NCBI GenBank assembly: GCA_046484325.1
Contig: JAWOJB010000084.1
Coordinates: forward strand, 1 to 47,750
Origin: JAWOJB01 sp046484325
GTDB lineage: Bacteria; Actinomycetota; Acidimicrobiia; Spongiisociales; ZC4RG35
Length of the DNA: 47,750 nt
Direction of reading: 5' to 3'
Every line of letters starts with the position of its first letter. Position 1 is the stretch's first letter. A model generated the notes under the pieces. That model ran no database searches and had not been told where the DNA came from. It saw only the letters and a program-made list of their open reading frames with translations. Made by a program: the position numbers and the translations under genes. Of the stretch, positions 8,797 to 17,437 are shown in pieces.

Positions 8797-9363
8797 ATGA
8801 TCGAGCTGCGATTCCACGGACGCGGAGGTCAGGGAGCGGTCGTCGCCTCGAAGACGCTCGCCCAGGCGGCGTTCCAGACCGGCCGCTACGTCCAGAGCTA
8901 CCCCGACTACGGCGTCGAGCGGCGAGGGGCACCCGTCGTCGCCTTCGCACGGATCGCCGAGGAGGGCGACGATCTCTTCGTCCGCCAGGACATCCGCGAG
9001 CCCCACCACGTGCTCGTCCTCGACGCCACCCTGCTCGGGTCGGCGAACGTGCTCGCCGGGTTGCGGACGGGTGGCTGGGTCGTCGTGAACACCCCGGATC
9101 ACCCCGACCGACTGGGTATCGATCCCTCCTTCCGGGTCGCCACCGTCGATGCCTCCGAGATCGCCCTCCGCCACGGGCTGGGAACCGCCGCCCAGCCGGT
9201 GGTCAACACCGCCATCCTGGGAGCCTTCGCCCGTGCCACCGGCATCGTCACCCTCGACGACCTACTGGCCGCCATCGCCCACGAGGTGCCGTCTAGCGCC
9301 GAGGCGAACCAGGCCGCCGCCGCCGAGGCCCACGATCGAGTCATGCTGGGGGTGCCGGTGTGA
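8797..9363 (+). CDS. porG: 2-oxoacid:ferredoxin oxidoreductase, gamma subunit
   Basis: 188 residues. The opening IELRFHGRGGQGAVVASKT is the family signature of the gamma subunit of pyruvate/2-oxoacid:ferredoxin oxidoreductases, and the length is normal. Further conserved stretches are SYPDYGVERRGAP and NTAILGAFARATG. It binds CoA in the assembled enzyme. First gene of a tight four-gene operon: the next start, GTG 9360, overlaps its stop by four bases. Confidence 0.92.
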   Translation: MIELRFHGRGGQGAVVASKTLAQAAFQTGRYVQSYPDYGVERRGAPVVAFARIAEEGDDLFVRQDIREPHHVLVLDATLLGSANVLAGLRTGGWVVVNTPDHPDRLGIDPSFRVATVDASEIALRHGLGTAAQPVVNTAILGAFARATGIVTLDDLLAAIAHEVPSSAEANQAAAAEAHDRVMLGVPV

Positions 9364-11018
9364 ACCGCCTCGCCCACGTCGACGACTACCCCGAGATCCC
9401 GGTCTCGCTCGGCTCGACCAGCACCGCCCTCAAGACCGGGGCATGGCGGAGCGTCCGACCGGTGAGGATGGAGCGCACCGCACCCTGCGCCGCCGCCTGC
9501 CCGGCCGGCGTCGCCATCCCCGCCTACCTCGACCACATCCGGGCCGGTCGGCTCCACGAGGCCCAGGCCGAGTTCGCCAGCCACAATCCGTTCCCGCACA
9601 TCACCGGACGGGTGTGCCCCCACCGGTGCGAGCAGGCCTGCAACCTCGGGATCACCACCGGCGATGAGCCGGTCTCGATCAGGGCGATCGAACGCTGGCT
9701 GGGTGACGCAACCGCCGAACTCCCCCATCCCACACCCAACCCGGACACCGGCCGGAGGATGGCGGTGGTGGGCTCTGGCCCGGCCGGCATGGCCGCCGCC
9801 TACTACCTCCGCCGGACCGGCCACGACGTAACCGTGTTCGAACGCCGGAGCCGGGCGGGCGGGATGCTCCGGCACGCCATCCCCGAGTACCGGCTGCCCT
9901 CCCACGTCGTGGACGGGGAGATCGCCCGCCTCCAGGCGATGGGCATCACGTTCCTCACCGGGATCGAGCTTGGCGCCGACCTCACCCTCGACGACCTCGA
10001 GGCGACCCATGCCGCCGTCTTCGTGGCCACCGGCGCCTGGCTGGAGCGAGCGGCGGGGATCCCCGGCGAGCATCTCCTCGGTTCGGGGTTGGCCTTCCTC
10101 GAGGCGGTGAGGCGCGGCGAGGCGACCCTGCCGGGTCCGCGGTGTGCCGTGGTCGGCGGCGGCAACACCGCCCTCGACGTGGCACGGGTGCTCCGCAGGT
10201 TGGGGGCCGAGGTGACCGTCCTTTACCGGCGTACCGCCACCGAGATGCCGGCGATCGCCGAGGAGTACGAGGCTGCCCTGGCCGAGGGGGTCGACTTCGA
10301 ATGGCTCACCCTCCCCCGGTCCGTGGAGAAGTCCGGCACGGGCGTGGTGGTGACGATCGAGGAGGCACGGCTGGGCGAGCCCGACGGTTCGGGCCGTCGC
10401 CGTCCGGAGCCGACCGGTTCGACCCGGCGTCTGGAGTTCGACGGCCTGTACACGGCGATCGGCGAGACGGCCGATGTCGGGCCGATCCCGGCCCGTCTCC
10501 GGGGTGGTGACGGGTGGCCGGCCGTCGGTAGCGACGGTGCCACCCCCGATCCGTTCGTCTTCGCCGGCGGCGATCTCGCCACCGGTCCGGCCACGGTGGT
10601 GGCGGCCATCGCCGCCGGACGCGCCGCCGCCAGGGCCATCGACCAGCGCCTCGGATTCGGTGACCGCTGGCCGACCGAGCCACCCGTTGAGGTGGTGACA
10701 CCCGACGAGGTCCACCCCGCCCACCGGGTGCACCACGCTCGCGCCGGCGAGTCGCCGAGCCACGCGGCCGACCCGTTGGCGGAGGAAACGAGCACGATCG
10801 GCGACGCCGAGGTCCTCGCCGAGATCGAGCGGTGCCTGTCGTGCGGCCACTGCAACGCCTGCGGCACCTGTTTCGTGTTCTGCCCGGATGGTGCCATCCG
10901 CTGGGAGGACGGCCCGGTCGTCGACTACGAGTTCTGCAAGGGCTGTGGCATCTGCGTCGCCGAGTGCCCCGGGCATGGCCTGATCCTCGTCAACGAGCGG
11001 GAGGCCGCCCATGCCTGA
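9360..11018 (+). CDS. porD: GltD-like FAD/NAD(P) oxidoreductase fused to PorD ferredoxin
   Basis: 552 residues in three parts. Residues 40-100 hold an N-terminal Fe-S region of GltD type (CAAACPAGV and CPHRCEQACNLG). Residues 130-470 are a two-dinucleotide flavoprotein with GSGPAG at 138-143 for FAD and GGGN near 266 for NAD(P). Residues 480-550 are a 2x[4Fe-4S] ferredoxin (CLSCGHCNACGTC and CKGCGICVAEC). The ferredoxin part is normally the separate PorD subunit. Fusion to a GltD-type module suggests direct electron exchange between the oxidoreductase and NAD(P)H, which is inference. The gene overlaps porA by eight bases. Confidence 0.9.
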   Translation: MNRLAHVDDYPEIPVSLGSTSTALKTGAWRSVRPVRMERTAPCAAACPAGVAIPAYLDHIRAGRLHEAQAEFASHNPFPHITGRVCPHRCEQACNLGITTGDEPVSIRAIERWLGDATAELPHPTPNPDTGRRMAVVGSGPAGMAAAYYLRRTGHDVTVFERRSRAGGMLRHAIPEYRLPSHVVDGEIARLQAMGITFLTGIELGADLTLDDLEATHAAVFVATGAWLERAAGIPGEHLLGSGLAFLEAVRRGEATLPGPRCAVVGGGNTALDVARVLRRLGAEVTVLYRRTATEMPAIAEEYEAALAEGVDFEWLTLPRSVEKSGTGVVVTIEEARLGEPDGSGRRRPEPTGSTRRLEFDGLYTAIGETADVGPIPARLRGGDGWPAVGSDGATPDPFVFAGGDLATGPATVVAAIAAGRAAARAIDQRLGFGDRWPTEPPVEVVTPDEVHPAHRVHHARAGESPSHAADPLAEETSTIGDAEVLAEIERCLSCGHCNACGTCFVFCPDGAIRWEDGPVVDYEFCKGCGICVAECPGHGLILVNEREAAHA

Positions 11019-12234
11019 GCGTCTCCTCCTCACCGGCAATCACGCCGCCGCCTACGGGGCGATGCTCTCCCGGGCCGAGGTGATCTCGGCCTACCCGATC
11101 ACCCCCCAGACGATGATCGTCGAGCTCCTGTCCGAGCTCACCGCATCGGGCAGGTTGCCCGCCACGTTCATCACCGTCGAGTCGGAGCACTCGGCGATGG
11201 CGGCGTGCGTGGGGGCATCGGCCGCCGGGGCCCGGACGTACACGGCCACAGCCGGACAGGGCCTCGCCCTCATGCACGAGATGCTGCATTGGGCGGTGGG
11301 AGCCCGTCTCCCGATCGTGCTGACCAACGTGAGCCGGGCGATGGCCCCCGGCTGGTCGATCTGGAGCGACCAGACCGACATCCTCTCCCAGCGCGATGTC
11401 GGCTGGATGATGCTCTTCGCCGAGTCGGTCCAGGAGGCCCAGGACTTCATCATCTGGACCTACCGGGTGGCCGAGCAGGTGTATCTCCCGGGAATGGTGG
11501 GCATGGACGCCTTCATCCTGTCCCACACCGCCGAGCCGCTCGAGGTCCACGACCAGTCGGCCGTCGATGCCTACCTCCCCCGGTTCGAGCCGCTCTACGA
11601 CCTCGACCCGGCCGACCCTCGTGCCTACGGGGGCCTGGTCAACCGCGACCACTACTTCGAGCTCCGCTACAAGATCTTCGAGGCGATGGAGCGCGCCGGA
11701 CGCCTGCTGGTCGAGGCGGGCGAGGAGTTCGGCGAGGTGTTGGGCCGCCGCTACGCGCCGATCGAGGGGTACCTGCTCGACGACGCCGAATACGTGATCG
11801 TGTCGGCCGGGGCGATGACCTCCAACGTCCGCCAGGCCGTGCGGGACCTCAGGGAACGGGGGGTGCGGGTCGGGCTGCTGCGTCTCGTCGCCTTCCGTCC
11901 GTTCCCCTTCGCCGAGATCCGCCGACTCCTGGCCGGGCGGGCCAAGGTGGCGGTGCTCGACCGCAACATGAGCCCCGGGCACTCCGGGATCTTCGCCGAG
12001 GAGATCCGGGCGGCCGTGGCCGGCATGCCGGGGGCACCCCCGGTGTACGGCTACGTCGCGGGGCTCGGGGGCCGCGATGTGCGGGTCGAGACGGTGATCG
12101 AGACCTTCGAGGACCTGATGCGGAGGGAGGAGCCCGAGACCGCCCTCTACGTCGGGGTGAAGGGCCTGCCGATCGGCCCGGTGCGCCCCTATTCGCAGAT
12201 CCCGCGACCGGCTCCGCTGGAGGTGGCGAGATGA
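11011..12234 (+). CDS. porA: 2-oxoacid:ferredoxin oxidoreductase, alpha subunit
   Basis: 407 residues with the alpha-subunit layout. The TPP pyrimidine-binding N-domain has NHAAAYGAMLSRAEVISAYP followed by ITPQT and the glutamate of VESEHSAMA. The middle carries TATAGQGLALMHE, the family's 'T-S-G-P-G' equivalent, and the C-terminal domain has VLDRNMSPGH. Pairs with the beta subunit to decarboxylate a 2-oxoacid, most often pyruvate, to acyl-CoA. Sequence alone does not separate pyruvate from branched-chain 2-oxoacids. Its stop overlaps the porB start as ATGA. Confidence 0.92.
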   Translation: MPERLLLTGNHAAAYGAMLSRAEVISAYPITPQTMIVELLSELTASGRLPATFITVESEHSAMAACVGASAAGARTYTATAGQGLALMHEMLHWAVGARLPIVLTNVSRAMAPGWSIWSDQTDILSQRDVGWMMLFAESVQEAQDFIIWTYRVAEQVYLPGMVGMDAFILSHTAEPLEVHDQSAVDAYLPRFEPLYDLDPADPRAYGGLVNRDHYFELRYKIFEAMERAGRLLVEAGEEFGEVLGRRYAPIEGYLLDDAEYVIVSAGAMTSNVRQAVRDLRERGVRVGLLRLVAFRPFPFAEIRRLLAGRAKVAVLDRNMSPGHSGIFAEEIRAAVAGMPGAPPVYGYVAGLGGRDVRVETVIETFEDLMRREEPETALYVGVKGLPIGPVRPYSQIPRPAPLEVAR

Positions 12235-13148
12235 GGTGGGCCGTCCCCGAGGCCGAGTTCATGGACCCGGGCACCCTCGGATGCCAGGGCTGCGGGGGGG
12301 CGCTCTCGATGCGTCTGGTCTTGAAAGAGCTGGGCGACGATGCGGTGGTCGTGCTACCCGCATGCTGCTGGTCGATCATCGATGGCCCCTGGCCGCTGCA
12401 CGCCCTACGAATCCCGGTGCTCCACACGGCCTTCGAGACGGCGGCGGTGACGGCGACCGGAGTCAAGGCGGCGAAGCGACTCCAGGGCAAGGACACGACC
12501 GTGGTGGCGTGGGCAGGAGACGGGGGGACCTTCGATATCGGCCTGCAGGCGTTGTCTGGTGCCGCCGAGCGGAACGAGGACATCGTCTTCGTCTGCTACG
12601 ACAACGAGGCCTACATGAACACCGGGATCCAGCGCTCATCGGCGACCCCGGAAGGCACCTGGACGACGACCACGCCCGACGAGCGGCCCGAGCCCCGGCC
12701 GAAGAAGGACATCATGGGGATCATGGCCGCCCACCGGATCCCCTACGCGGCCACGGCCACGGCCGCCTTTCCCGAGGACCTCGCCCGCAAGGTTCGCACC
12801 GCCGTGGATATGCGGGGCGGTATGCGCTTCCTCCACCTGCTCTCGGCTTGCCCTCCCGGCTGGAAGATGGCGGCCGACGAGGCGATCGAGGCCATGCGGC
12901 GAGCGGTCGAGACCCGGGTGTTTCCTCTCTTCGAGGTGCGCGACGGGCGCGAGGTCACGATCACCCACTGGCCGGAGGCCGATGTGCCCCTGGAGGCGTA
13001 CCTCTCCATCCAGGGCCGCTTCCGGCCGTTGCTGGGCGACCGGGTGCTGCTCGAGTCGGTCCGGAGGCAGGTTGACGACCGCTGGGACCGGCTGGTCGAG
13101 GACCACGAGCGCTCACACCGGCCGGTGGGGTCGGCCACGTCCGGCTGA
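12231..13148 (+). CDS. porB: 2-oxoacid:ferredoxin oxidoreductase, beta subunit
   Basis: 305 residues. The TPP diphosphate motif is at 96-99 (GDGG, followed by TFDIGLQALSGA) and ends at the NEAYMNTG loop. Cysteines expected to hold the proximal [4Fe-4S] cluster are C18, C21 (CQGC), C45/C46 and C207 (SACPPGW). Last gene of the porGDAB operon. With the fused flavoprotein-ferredoxin it should oxidise a 2-oxoacid with CoA and reduce ferredoxin, a reaction of anaerobic or microaerobic metabolism that fits the CO dehydrogenase locus at the right end. Confidence 0.92.
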   Translation: MRWAVPEAEFMDPGTLGCQGCGGALSMRLVLKELGDDAVVVLPACCWSIIDGPWPLHALRIPVLHTAFETAAVTATGVKAAKRLQGKDTTVVAWAGDGGTFDIGLQALSGAAERNEDIVFVCYDNEAYMNTGIQRSSATPEGTWTTTTPDERPEPRPKKDIMGIMAAHRIPYAATATAAFPEDLARKVRTAVDMRGGMRFLHLLSACPPGWKMAADEAIEAMRRAVETRVFPLFEVRDGREVTITHWPEADVPLEAYLSIQGRFRPLLGDRVLLESVRRQVDDRWDRLVEDHERSHRPVGSATSG

Positions 13149-13167
13149 GCCGGGCCTCCACCCGGCT
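13148..13167. terminator. Weak hairpin between convergent genes
   Basis: A 7-base-pair GC stem (AGCCGGG / CCCGGCT) with a six-base loop begins at the porB stop codon and sits between porB and the convergent membrane gene. No T-run follows, so terminator function is only suggested by position. Confidence 0.35.
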
Positions 13168-13193
13168 GGGTATCGGGCGCATCCGGCGCCGAC

Positions 13194-13901
13194 TCACACC
13201 TGGATCGGTACCGCCAGCAGGTACCCGGCTCCGGTGATCAACAACAGCAACGAGAAACCGAGCATGATGAACTGGGGCGCCCGGGGGCGCATCTTCGTGC
13301 TCAGACCGGCGAAGAGGAAGATGCCGGCGAACATGACCGTGCTCAACACGTACTGGTCGTCGACCTCGTCCGCCGCCCGGGCCCCGGCGACCTTGTCGTC
13401 GGCGAGCTGGGCGAGGCGCTCGGCCTCGGCCGCCTCGGGGAGCTGATATTCGGCCATGACGAACGGGTTTGCAGGCGCATCCGGGGTGCTGAGCGGTCCA
13501 GTCTCGAGCCACGAATCCATCGCCGACCGGAAGCCCGGCCCGAACCTCACGTACAGGATGCCGGAGTGCGTGACGGGGTCGGGCTGGTAGCCGTCGGACA
13601 CGTCGATCCCGCCCGAGATGTACTCCCGCCGAGCCGCCTCCAGCCAGGCGATGAAGGTCATGACGTCGACCTGGGAGAGTTGACCCGCCCTCGCGTAGCT
13701 CCGGGCGGACTCGGTCCTGGCGGCGGCCGCCTCCGACAGCGAGAACGACATCGTGTCGCTCCACTGGTCGCTCTGGAAGGCGCTCCACGCCGTGAGCAGA
13801 GCGGCGATGGCCATGACGACCGTCGCCACGATGTCCACCCAGTCGACCGACGGCGCAGGGGAGTCGACGGTGGCGGTGGCAGTGGCATCGGTTGGCTCCA
13901 T
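13194..13901 (-). CDS. Membrane protein of unknown function
   Basis: 235 residues. One hydrophobic helix at about 22-42 (VDIVATVVMAIAALLTAW) is followed by a roughly 120-residue polar, alanine-rich extracytoplasmic or cytoplasmic stretch. Two to three helices close the protein, the last near the C-terminus. The overall design recalls DUF4337-type proteins, but I cannot confirm that. Start at 13901 chosen for its AAGGAG site seven bases upstream; the open frame continues further without support. Confidence 0.7.
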   Translation of the reverse strand: MEPTDATATATVDSPAPSVDWVDIVATVVMAIAALLTAWSAFQSDQWSDTMSFSLSEAAAARTESARSYARAGQLSQVDVMTFIAWLEAARREYISGGIDVSDGYQPDPVTHSGILYVRFGPGFRSAMDSWLETGPLSTPDAPANPFVMAEYQLPEAAEAERLAQLADDKVAGARAADEVDDQYVLSTVMFAGIFLFAGLSTKMRPRAPQFIMLGFSLLLLITGAGYLLAVPIQV

Positions 13902-14082
13902 GGATGAACTCCTTCGATGATCCGACCTCCCAGTGTTGCTCGTGTCACACCACGGGCACCTCATCCCCGCCGGATGAACCCGGTACCTCGGCGCTCACAG
14001 GAGCGACGCCGTCGTCCCCGTGGGAGCCTTAGGGCGCCGATCCGGCGCCTACACCGCCGACCTCTCGAAGGGAGCCAATGCC

Positions 14083-14337
14083 GTGCTGATCCTGGGTCTC
14101 ATCGTGCTCGGAATCGCCGCCGGCTGGGTGGCACAGATGATCCTGGGCGGCGGTGGCCGCCGGGACTGGACGGAGGCCGCCGTCGCCGGGCTGGCCGGCT
14201 CTTTCGTGGGCGGTCTCTTGTTCAGCCTCCTCGCCGGCGACGGTCTCGCCATCCGGCCGTCGGGGATCGTCGGGTCGATCCTCGGAGCGGTGATCGTGCT
14301 CGCCGTCTGGAGGCGGGCTCGATCTCGCCGCTCCTGA
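14083..14337 (+). CDS. GlsB/YeaQ/YmgE-type small stress membrane protein
   Basis: 84 residues, three hydrophobic helices separated by glycine-rich turns (GLIVLGIAAGWVAQMILGGG, then AAVAGLAGSFVGGLLFS, then GSILGAVIVLAV). This is the transglycosylase-associated/GlsB family of small inner-membrane proteins linked to general stress. GTG 14083 is chosen because AAGGGAG lies eight bases upstream. Its stop is next to the stop of the convergent glycosylase gene. Confidence 0.8.
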   Translation: MLILGLIVLGIAAGWVAQMILGGGGRRDWTEAAVAGLAGSFVGGLLFSLLAGDGLAIRPSGIVGSILGAVIVLAVWRRARSRRS

Positions 14338-14338
14338 G

Positions 14339-14971
14339 TCACACTGGCGTGGTCACCCGGCCACGTCGTGACAGGTAGGCGTGCCAGAGGAGCCGGGCGG
14401 CGGCCGAGCGGTGCGGACGCCAGCGCTCGCCGATCCGCTCGAGATCGGCGGGTTCGGGGACCCTGGCGAGCCCGAGGACCTCGGCGGCCGCAACTCGCAG
14501 AGCGCGGTCGCCCACCGGCCAGATGTCGGGACGGCCAAGGCACGCCAGCAGGTAGACGTCTGCCGTCCACGGACCGATGCCGGGAACGGCGGTGAGCATC
14601 GCCCGCACCTCCTCGTCGGGGAGTGACCCGAGACCGTCGAGGTGGAGCGATCCCCCCAGGACCGCACCGGCCAGCTCGCGCGCGTACCGGGACTTCTGAC
14701 GGGAGAAGCCGACGGCGCGCAGCTCGGCATCGTCGAGCTCGAGCAGTGAGCCCGGTGTGATCTCCCCCACGGCTTCGTTGAGCCGGCGATAGGCGGACTG
14801 CGCCGACGCCAGCGACACCTGCTGTTCGAGGATGAACAGGGTCAGGGTCGCGAAGCCGGGAGGGCGGATCCAGGGCGGTGGCGGCCCGAACTCGTCGAGT
14901 ACCAGCCGGATTCCGTGGTCGCGCCGGGCGAGCTCCACCATGGCCTCGACCGACGCCTCGCCGTGTCCCAT
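14339..14971 (-). CDS. HhH-GPD DNA-3-methyladenine glycosylase (AlkA-like)
   Basis: 210 residues. The helix-hairpin-helix LTAVPGIGPWTADVYLL is followed by the catalytic aspartate of PVGDRALR, the arrangement of AlkA-type base-excision glycosylases. The upstream helix FILEQQVSLASAQSAYRRL also matches. The protein is close to the length of short AlkA forms without the N-terminal beta-domain. It removes alkylated bases from DNA. The open frame extends far upstream of ATG 14971, but the family similarity starts there. Confidence 0.88.
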   Translation of the reverse strand: MGHGEASVEAMVELARRDHGIRLVLDEFGPPPPWIRPPGFATLTLFILEQQVSLASAQSAYRRLNEAVGEITPGSLLELDDAELRAVGFSRQKSRYARELAGAVLGGSLHLDGLGSLPDEEVRAMLTAVPGIGPWTADVYLLACLGRPDIWPVGDRALRVAAAEVLGLARVPEPADLERIGERWRPHRSAAARLLWHAYLSRRGRVTTPV

Positions 14972-15061
14972 GCTCCAGAGTCTGGCAGCGCCGGGACTAG
15001 TCACTTCGCCCGCAGACGAATTGAAGCCAAGGCCTCGGCTGGACCTGCCGATATCGGAGAC

Positions 15062-15244
15062 ATGAATGCCGTCACCACCACCCAACCGCCCGGTGGAGAG
15101 CCACGAACCGGGATCGTCCTGTGTGCCGTGTGCGGTGCCCGGGCCGTCGCTCGCATCACGAGGGACTTCCTGTGCGCGGATCACGCCCTTGCGGAGCTGG
15201 CCGTCCGAGTCGACGCCCACCGGCAACGCCCCGACGAGAAGTAG
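15062..15244 (+). CDS. Small CxxC zinc-ribbon-like protein
   Basis: 60 residues with CAVCGARAVAR in the middle and CADH twenty residues later, giving a Cys2-CysHis set that could hold zinc. Start ATG 15062 has GGAG at -6 to -3. Family not recognised. It is divergent from the glycosylase gene and 12 bases before another small cysteine protein, so the two may be cotranscribed. Confidence 0.55.
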   Translation: MNAVTTTQPPGGEPRTGIVLCAVCGARAVARITRDFLCADHALAELAVRVDAHRQRPDEK

Positions 15245-15256
15245 GCAGGTCGCACG

Positions 15257-15481
15257 ATGTCGTGGATCCCCGAGGACAACCGGCGCTGCCCCCACACCGA
15301 GTCGAGCATCGATCATGCCGCAGGCATCGAACGGGCCGTGTGCCGTTCGTGTGGACACGTCACCTTCCGCTTCGCCGCCGATGCATCCCGGGCGGCGGAG
15401 CGGACGAAGTTCTCCCGGCCTGCCGATCGGCGGGCCGGGGCACCACCACCCCCGAGTAGCCGGGGGTTCTGGTCCCGGTGA
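15257..15481 (+). CDS. Small CxxC protein of unknown function
   Basis: 74 residues. RRCPHTESS and VCRSCGHVTFRF supply three cysteines and a histidine in zinc-ribbon spacing; the C-terminal third is proline- and arginine-rich. The cysteine pattern suggests a metal-binding fold; the role is unknown. Convergent with the methyltransferase gene, 24 bases apart. Confidence 0.55.
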   Translation: MSWIPEDNRRCPHTESSIDHAAGIERAVCRSCGHVTFRFAADASRAAERTKFSRPADRRAGAPPPPSSRGFWSR

Positions 15482-15505
15482 GGCGGCCCCCCGGCGGCCG
15501 GCGTG

Positions 15506-16123
15506 TCAGCCCGGGTTCCGCGCGATGCCCTCGGTGAACCAGGCCCACGGCCTGGGGCCGGCGCCGTAGCGGGATTCCACCCGTACCAGCTCGAAGCCGG
15601 CGGCGCGGAGGAGGTCGACGGGATCCCGGGTGAGATGACATCCGTCTGCCAGCCGCCGCTGGAGCGGCTCCAGGCGCCGCTGCCAGGCGGCCACCGAGGG
15701 ATCGCGAGCGAGGCCGTGTTCGAGGAAGTGGAAGCGCCCGCCCGGACGCAGCACCCGGCGCATCTCCGACAGCGCCTGCTCCACCCCCGGGATGGTGCAG
15801 AGCGTGAACGTCGACAACGCCCCATCGCAACTCGCATCGTCGAGCGGGATCGCCTCCCCACGCAGGCCGACGTGCTCGACGCGAATGTGCGAACCGGCGA
15901 TGCGGCGCTCGGCCAGCCGCCGGGCGGTCGCCGCCGGTTCGACCGCATACACCAGGTCCACTTCGCTCGGCAGAAGCGGCAGGTTGAGCCCCGAGCCGAA
16001 CCCGATCTCGACGATGGTCCCCGTGAGACCGTCGGCGACTCGAGCCCTCCAGCGGCCGAGCTCCGCCGTGCCGCATGCACGGTCGACCAATCGGGGCAGG
16101 ATGTGCTCGCGGTAGAGACCCAT
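15506..16123 (-). CDS. Class I SAM-dependent methyltransferase
   Basis: 205 residues. Motif I is TIVEIGFGSGLNLPLLP around residue 36, with the acidic end of beta-2 in YAVEPAATARRL and the post-motif FTLCTIPGVEQALSEMRRVLRPGG. This is the UbiE/Methyltransf_11 type; substrate unknown. The start is ATG 16123. Divergent from the cyclic-nucleotide domain gene, 55 bases apart. Confidence 0.85.
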   Translation of the reverse strand: MGLYREHILPRLVDRACGTAELGRWRARVADGLTGTIVEIGFGSGLNLPLLPSEVDLVYAVEPAATARRLAERRIAGSHIRVEHVGLRGEAIPLDDASCDGALSTFTLCTIPGVEQALSEMRRVLRPGGRFHFLEHGLARDPSVAAWQRRLEPLQRRLADGCHLTRDPVDLLRAAGFELVRVESRYGAGPRPWAWFTEGIARNPG

Positions 16124-16178
16124 GGTCCCAGCATCGCAGCTCGCCCGAGACGGGGATCCAAGAGGTACGCTCGCCGTC

Positions 16179-16580
16179 GTGACATCCGAGGACCTGCGCT
16201 CCCATCCGCTGCTCGCCGAGTTCACCGACGTCGAGCTGAGCCGGCTGTCGAGCCGGTTGGAGGAGGTGGACGTCGAACCGGGCACCGAGCTGACCCGTAC
16301 CGGCGAACGGGCCCTCCTCTTCTTCCTGATCGTCGAGGGTGAGGCGGAAGTGTCCCGAGACAGCCACCGCCTGTTCTCGCTCGGGCCGGGCGACTTCTTC
16401 GGCGAGATCGGGCTCCTCGACGACGACGTCCGCACCGCCGACGTGGTCGCCCTCACCCCGATGCGGGTGGCGGCCATGCTCCCCGGCGACTTCCGCGGGA
16501 TGCTCGAGGACCTCCCCGACCTCGGGGCCGTCGTGAGGGCCACGGCCGAGATGCGACGAGCTCGTCCCTCCGGGTCATGA
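16179..16580 (+). CDS. Cyclic nucleotide-binding domain protein
   Basis: 133 residues forming one CRP-like cNMP-binding beta-roll (FFLIVEGEAEVSRD, then LGPGDFFGEIGLLDDDVRTADV). The phosphate-binding cassette FFGEIGLLDDDVRTA keeps the glycine-glutamate but has an aspartate-rich stretch before the arginine. There is no helix-turn-helix, so it is not a transcription factor by itself. With two cyclase-like genes and a cyclase remnant in the window it could sense their product, which is inference. GTG 16179 starts the protein just before the domain. Confidence 0.8.
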   Translation: MTSEDLRSHPLLAEFTDVELSRLSSRLEEVDVEPGTELTRTGERALLFFLIVEGEAEVSRDSHRLFSLGPGDFFGEIGLLDDDVRTADVVALTPMRVAAMLPGDFRGMLEDLPDLGAVVRATAEMRRARPSGS

Positions 16581-16607
16581 CGAGGACCTGAGCCCGCCAG
16601 ACTTCCC

Positions 16608-17118
16608 TCAGACGACCTCGAAAAGTCTGCGTCCGCCCGCCTCAACGCTGCGTACGGCGCCCGCCTGGGCAAGCACCTCTGGCTCTCGGCGGACGACCGA
16701 GGTGGCCTCCACCATCGAGCCGAGGCGGGTCGGCGACACGGCGCCCGGCATCTGCGAGAGGGCTTCGACGGGCCGCTGGCCAGGACGACTTTGGCCATCC
16801 GCTGGTAGGGCGCACCCACCGGCGCCAGGAACGACTAGATCCCCACCGCACCCGAGGCCGCCAGGCCGCCCAGGTGGAGGGACAGGGCGGCCGGGATGAG
16901 CAGCACTGCCGTGACCTCGACGGCGGCGAACAACTCGAATCGCCGCAGGCGACGGTAGGCGAGCCCGTTCAGCACCGACACGAGCGAGAAGGCGGCCGGG
17001 ATCCCGGCCACACCACCCCGGCCGCCCCCACCGTCCAGGGCGAAGGAGGCGACGACCGCCTGCCCGATCGGATGTCGATGGCCGGCGGGAGCTCGGAGGG
17101 AACGGAGGCCGCCTAGAC
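16608..17118 (-). pseudogene. Remnant of a membrane-anchored cyclase-like gene
   Basis: The 646 bases before the next gene hold no intact gene. On the minus strand one frame reads AFSLVSVLNGLAYRRL, FELFAAVEVTAVLLIPAALS and LHLGGLAASGAVGI. That looks like the multi-helix membrane segment found ahead of class III cyclase domains in related bacteria. A TAG at 16835-16837 follows directly, where family members as I recall them have tryptophan, and APVGA continues after it. Farther on, reading resembles protein only in another frame, ending at a stop near 16608. A nonsense mutation plus frameshift or deletion explains this. The family assignment is from memory of similar membrane segments, not from a catalytic motif. 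Confidence 0.45.
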
Positions 17119-17226
17119 ATGAGGGCAGAAGCTATCAGGGGCGCGGATGCGAACCTGACCTTCGGCCCCTGTGCCGTCATGGCGCACCGCGGGACATTGG
17201 GCCGTCGAGACGAAGGGCAGGAACGC

Positions 17227-17412
17227 ATGAGCAATGGAGGGGCCGGTGCCGCAGCCGGGGGAGGCGCCATCTACGGCCTGGGCATCTTCGGGGCATGGGT
17301 GTTCTTCTTCCAGCAGGCGGACAGCTTCTGGGACTACCTGTTCGCCGTGTTCCAGGGCCTGTTCTGGCCTGCCTTCATGGTCTACGAGGTATTCGCGACC
17401 CTCGGAGGCTGA
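17227..17412 (+). CDS. Small conserved membrane protein
   Basis: 61 residues: a glycine/alanine-rich head, then YGLGIFGAWVFFFQQA, DSFWDYLFAVFQGLFW and PAFMVYEVF, giving one or two aromatic-rich membrane helices. Very similar short proteins are common in actinobacteria to my knowledge, without an assigned function. ATG 17227 has GGCAGGAACG upstream; an in-frame extension to 17119 lacks protein character. Confidence 0.7.
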   Translation: MSNGGAGAAAGGGAIYGLGIFGAWVFFFQQADSFWDYLFAVFQGLFWPAFMVYEVFATLGG

Positions 17413-17437
17413 CCTTCCCGGGTAGGGTCGGACGCCG

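Noticed and set aside
9099..11039. 646-codon minus-strand frame opposite porG/porD
   Set aside because: The plus strand carries clear Fe-S and dinucleotide motifs; the minus reading has none.
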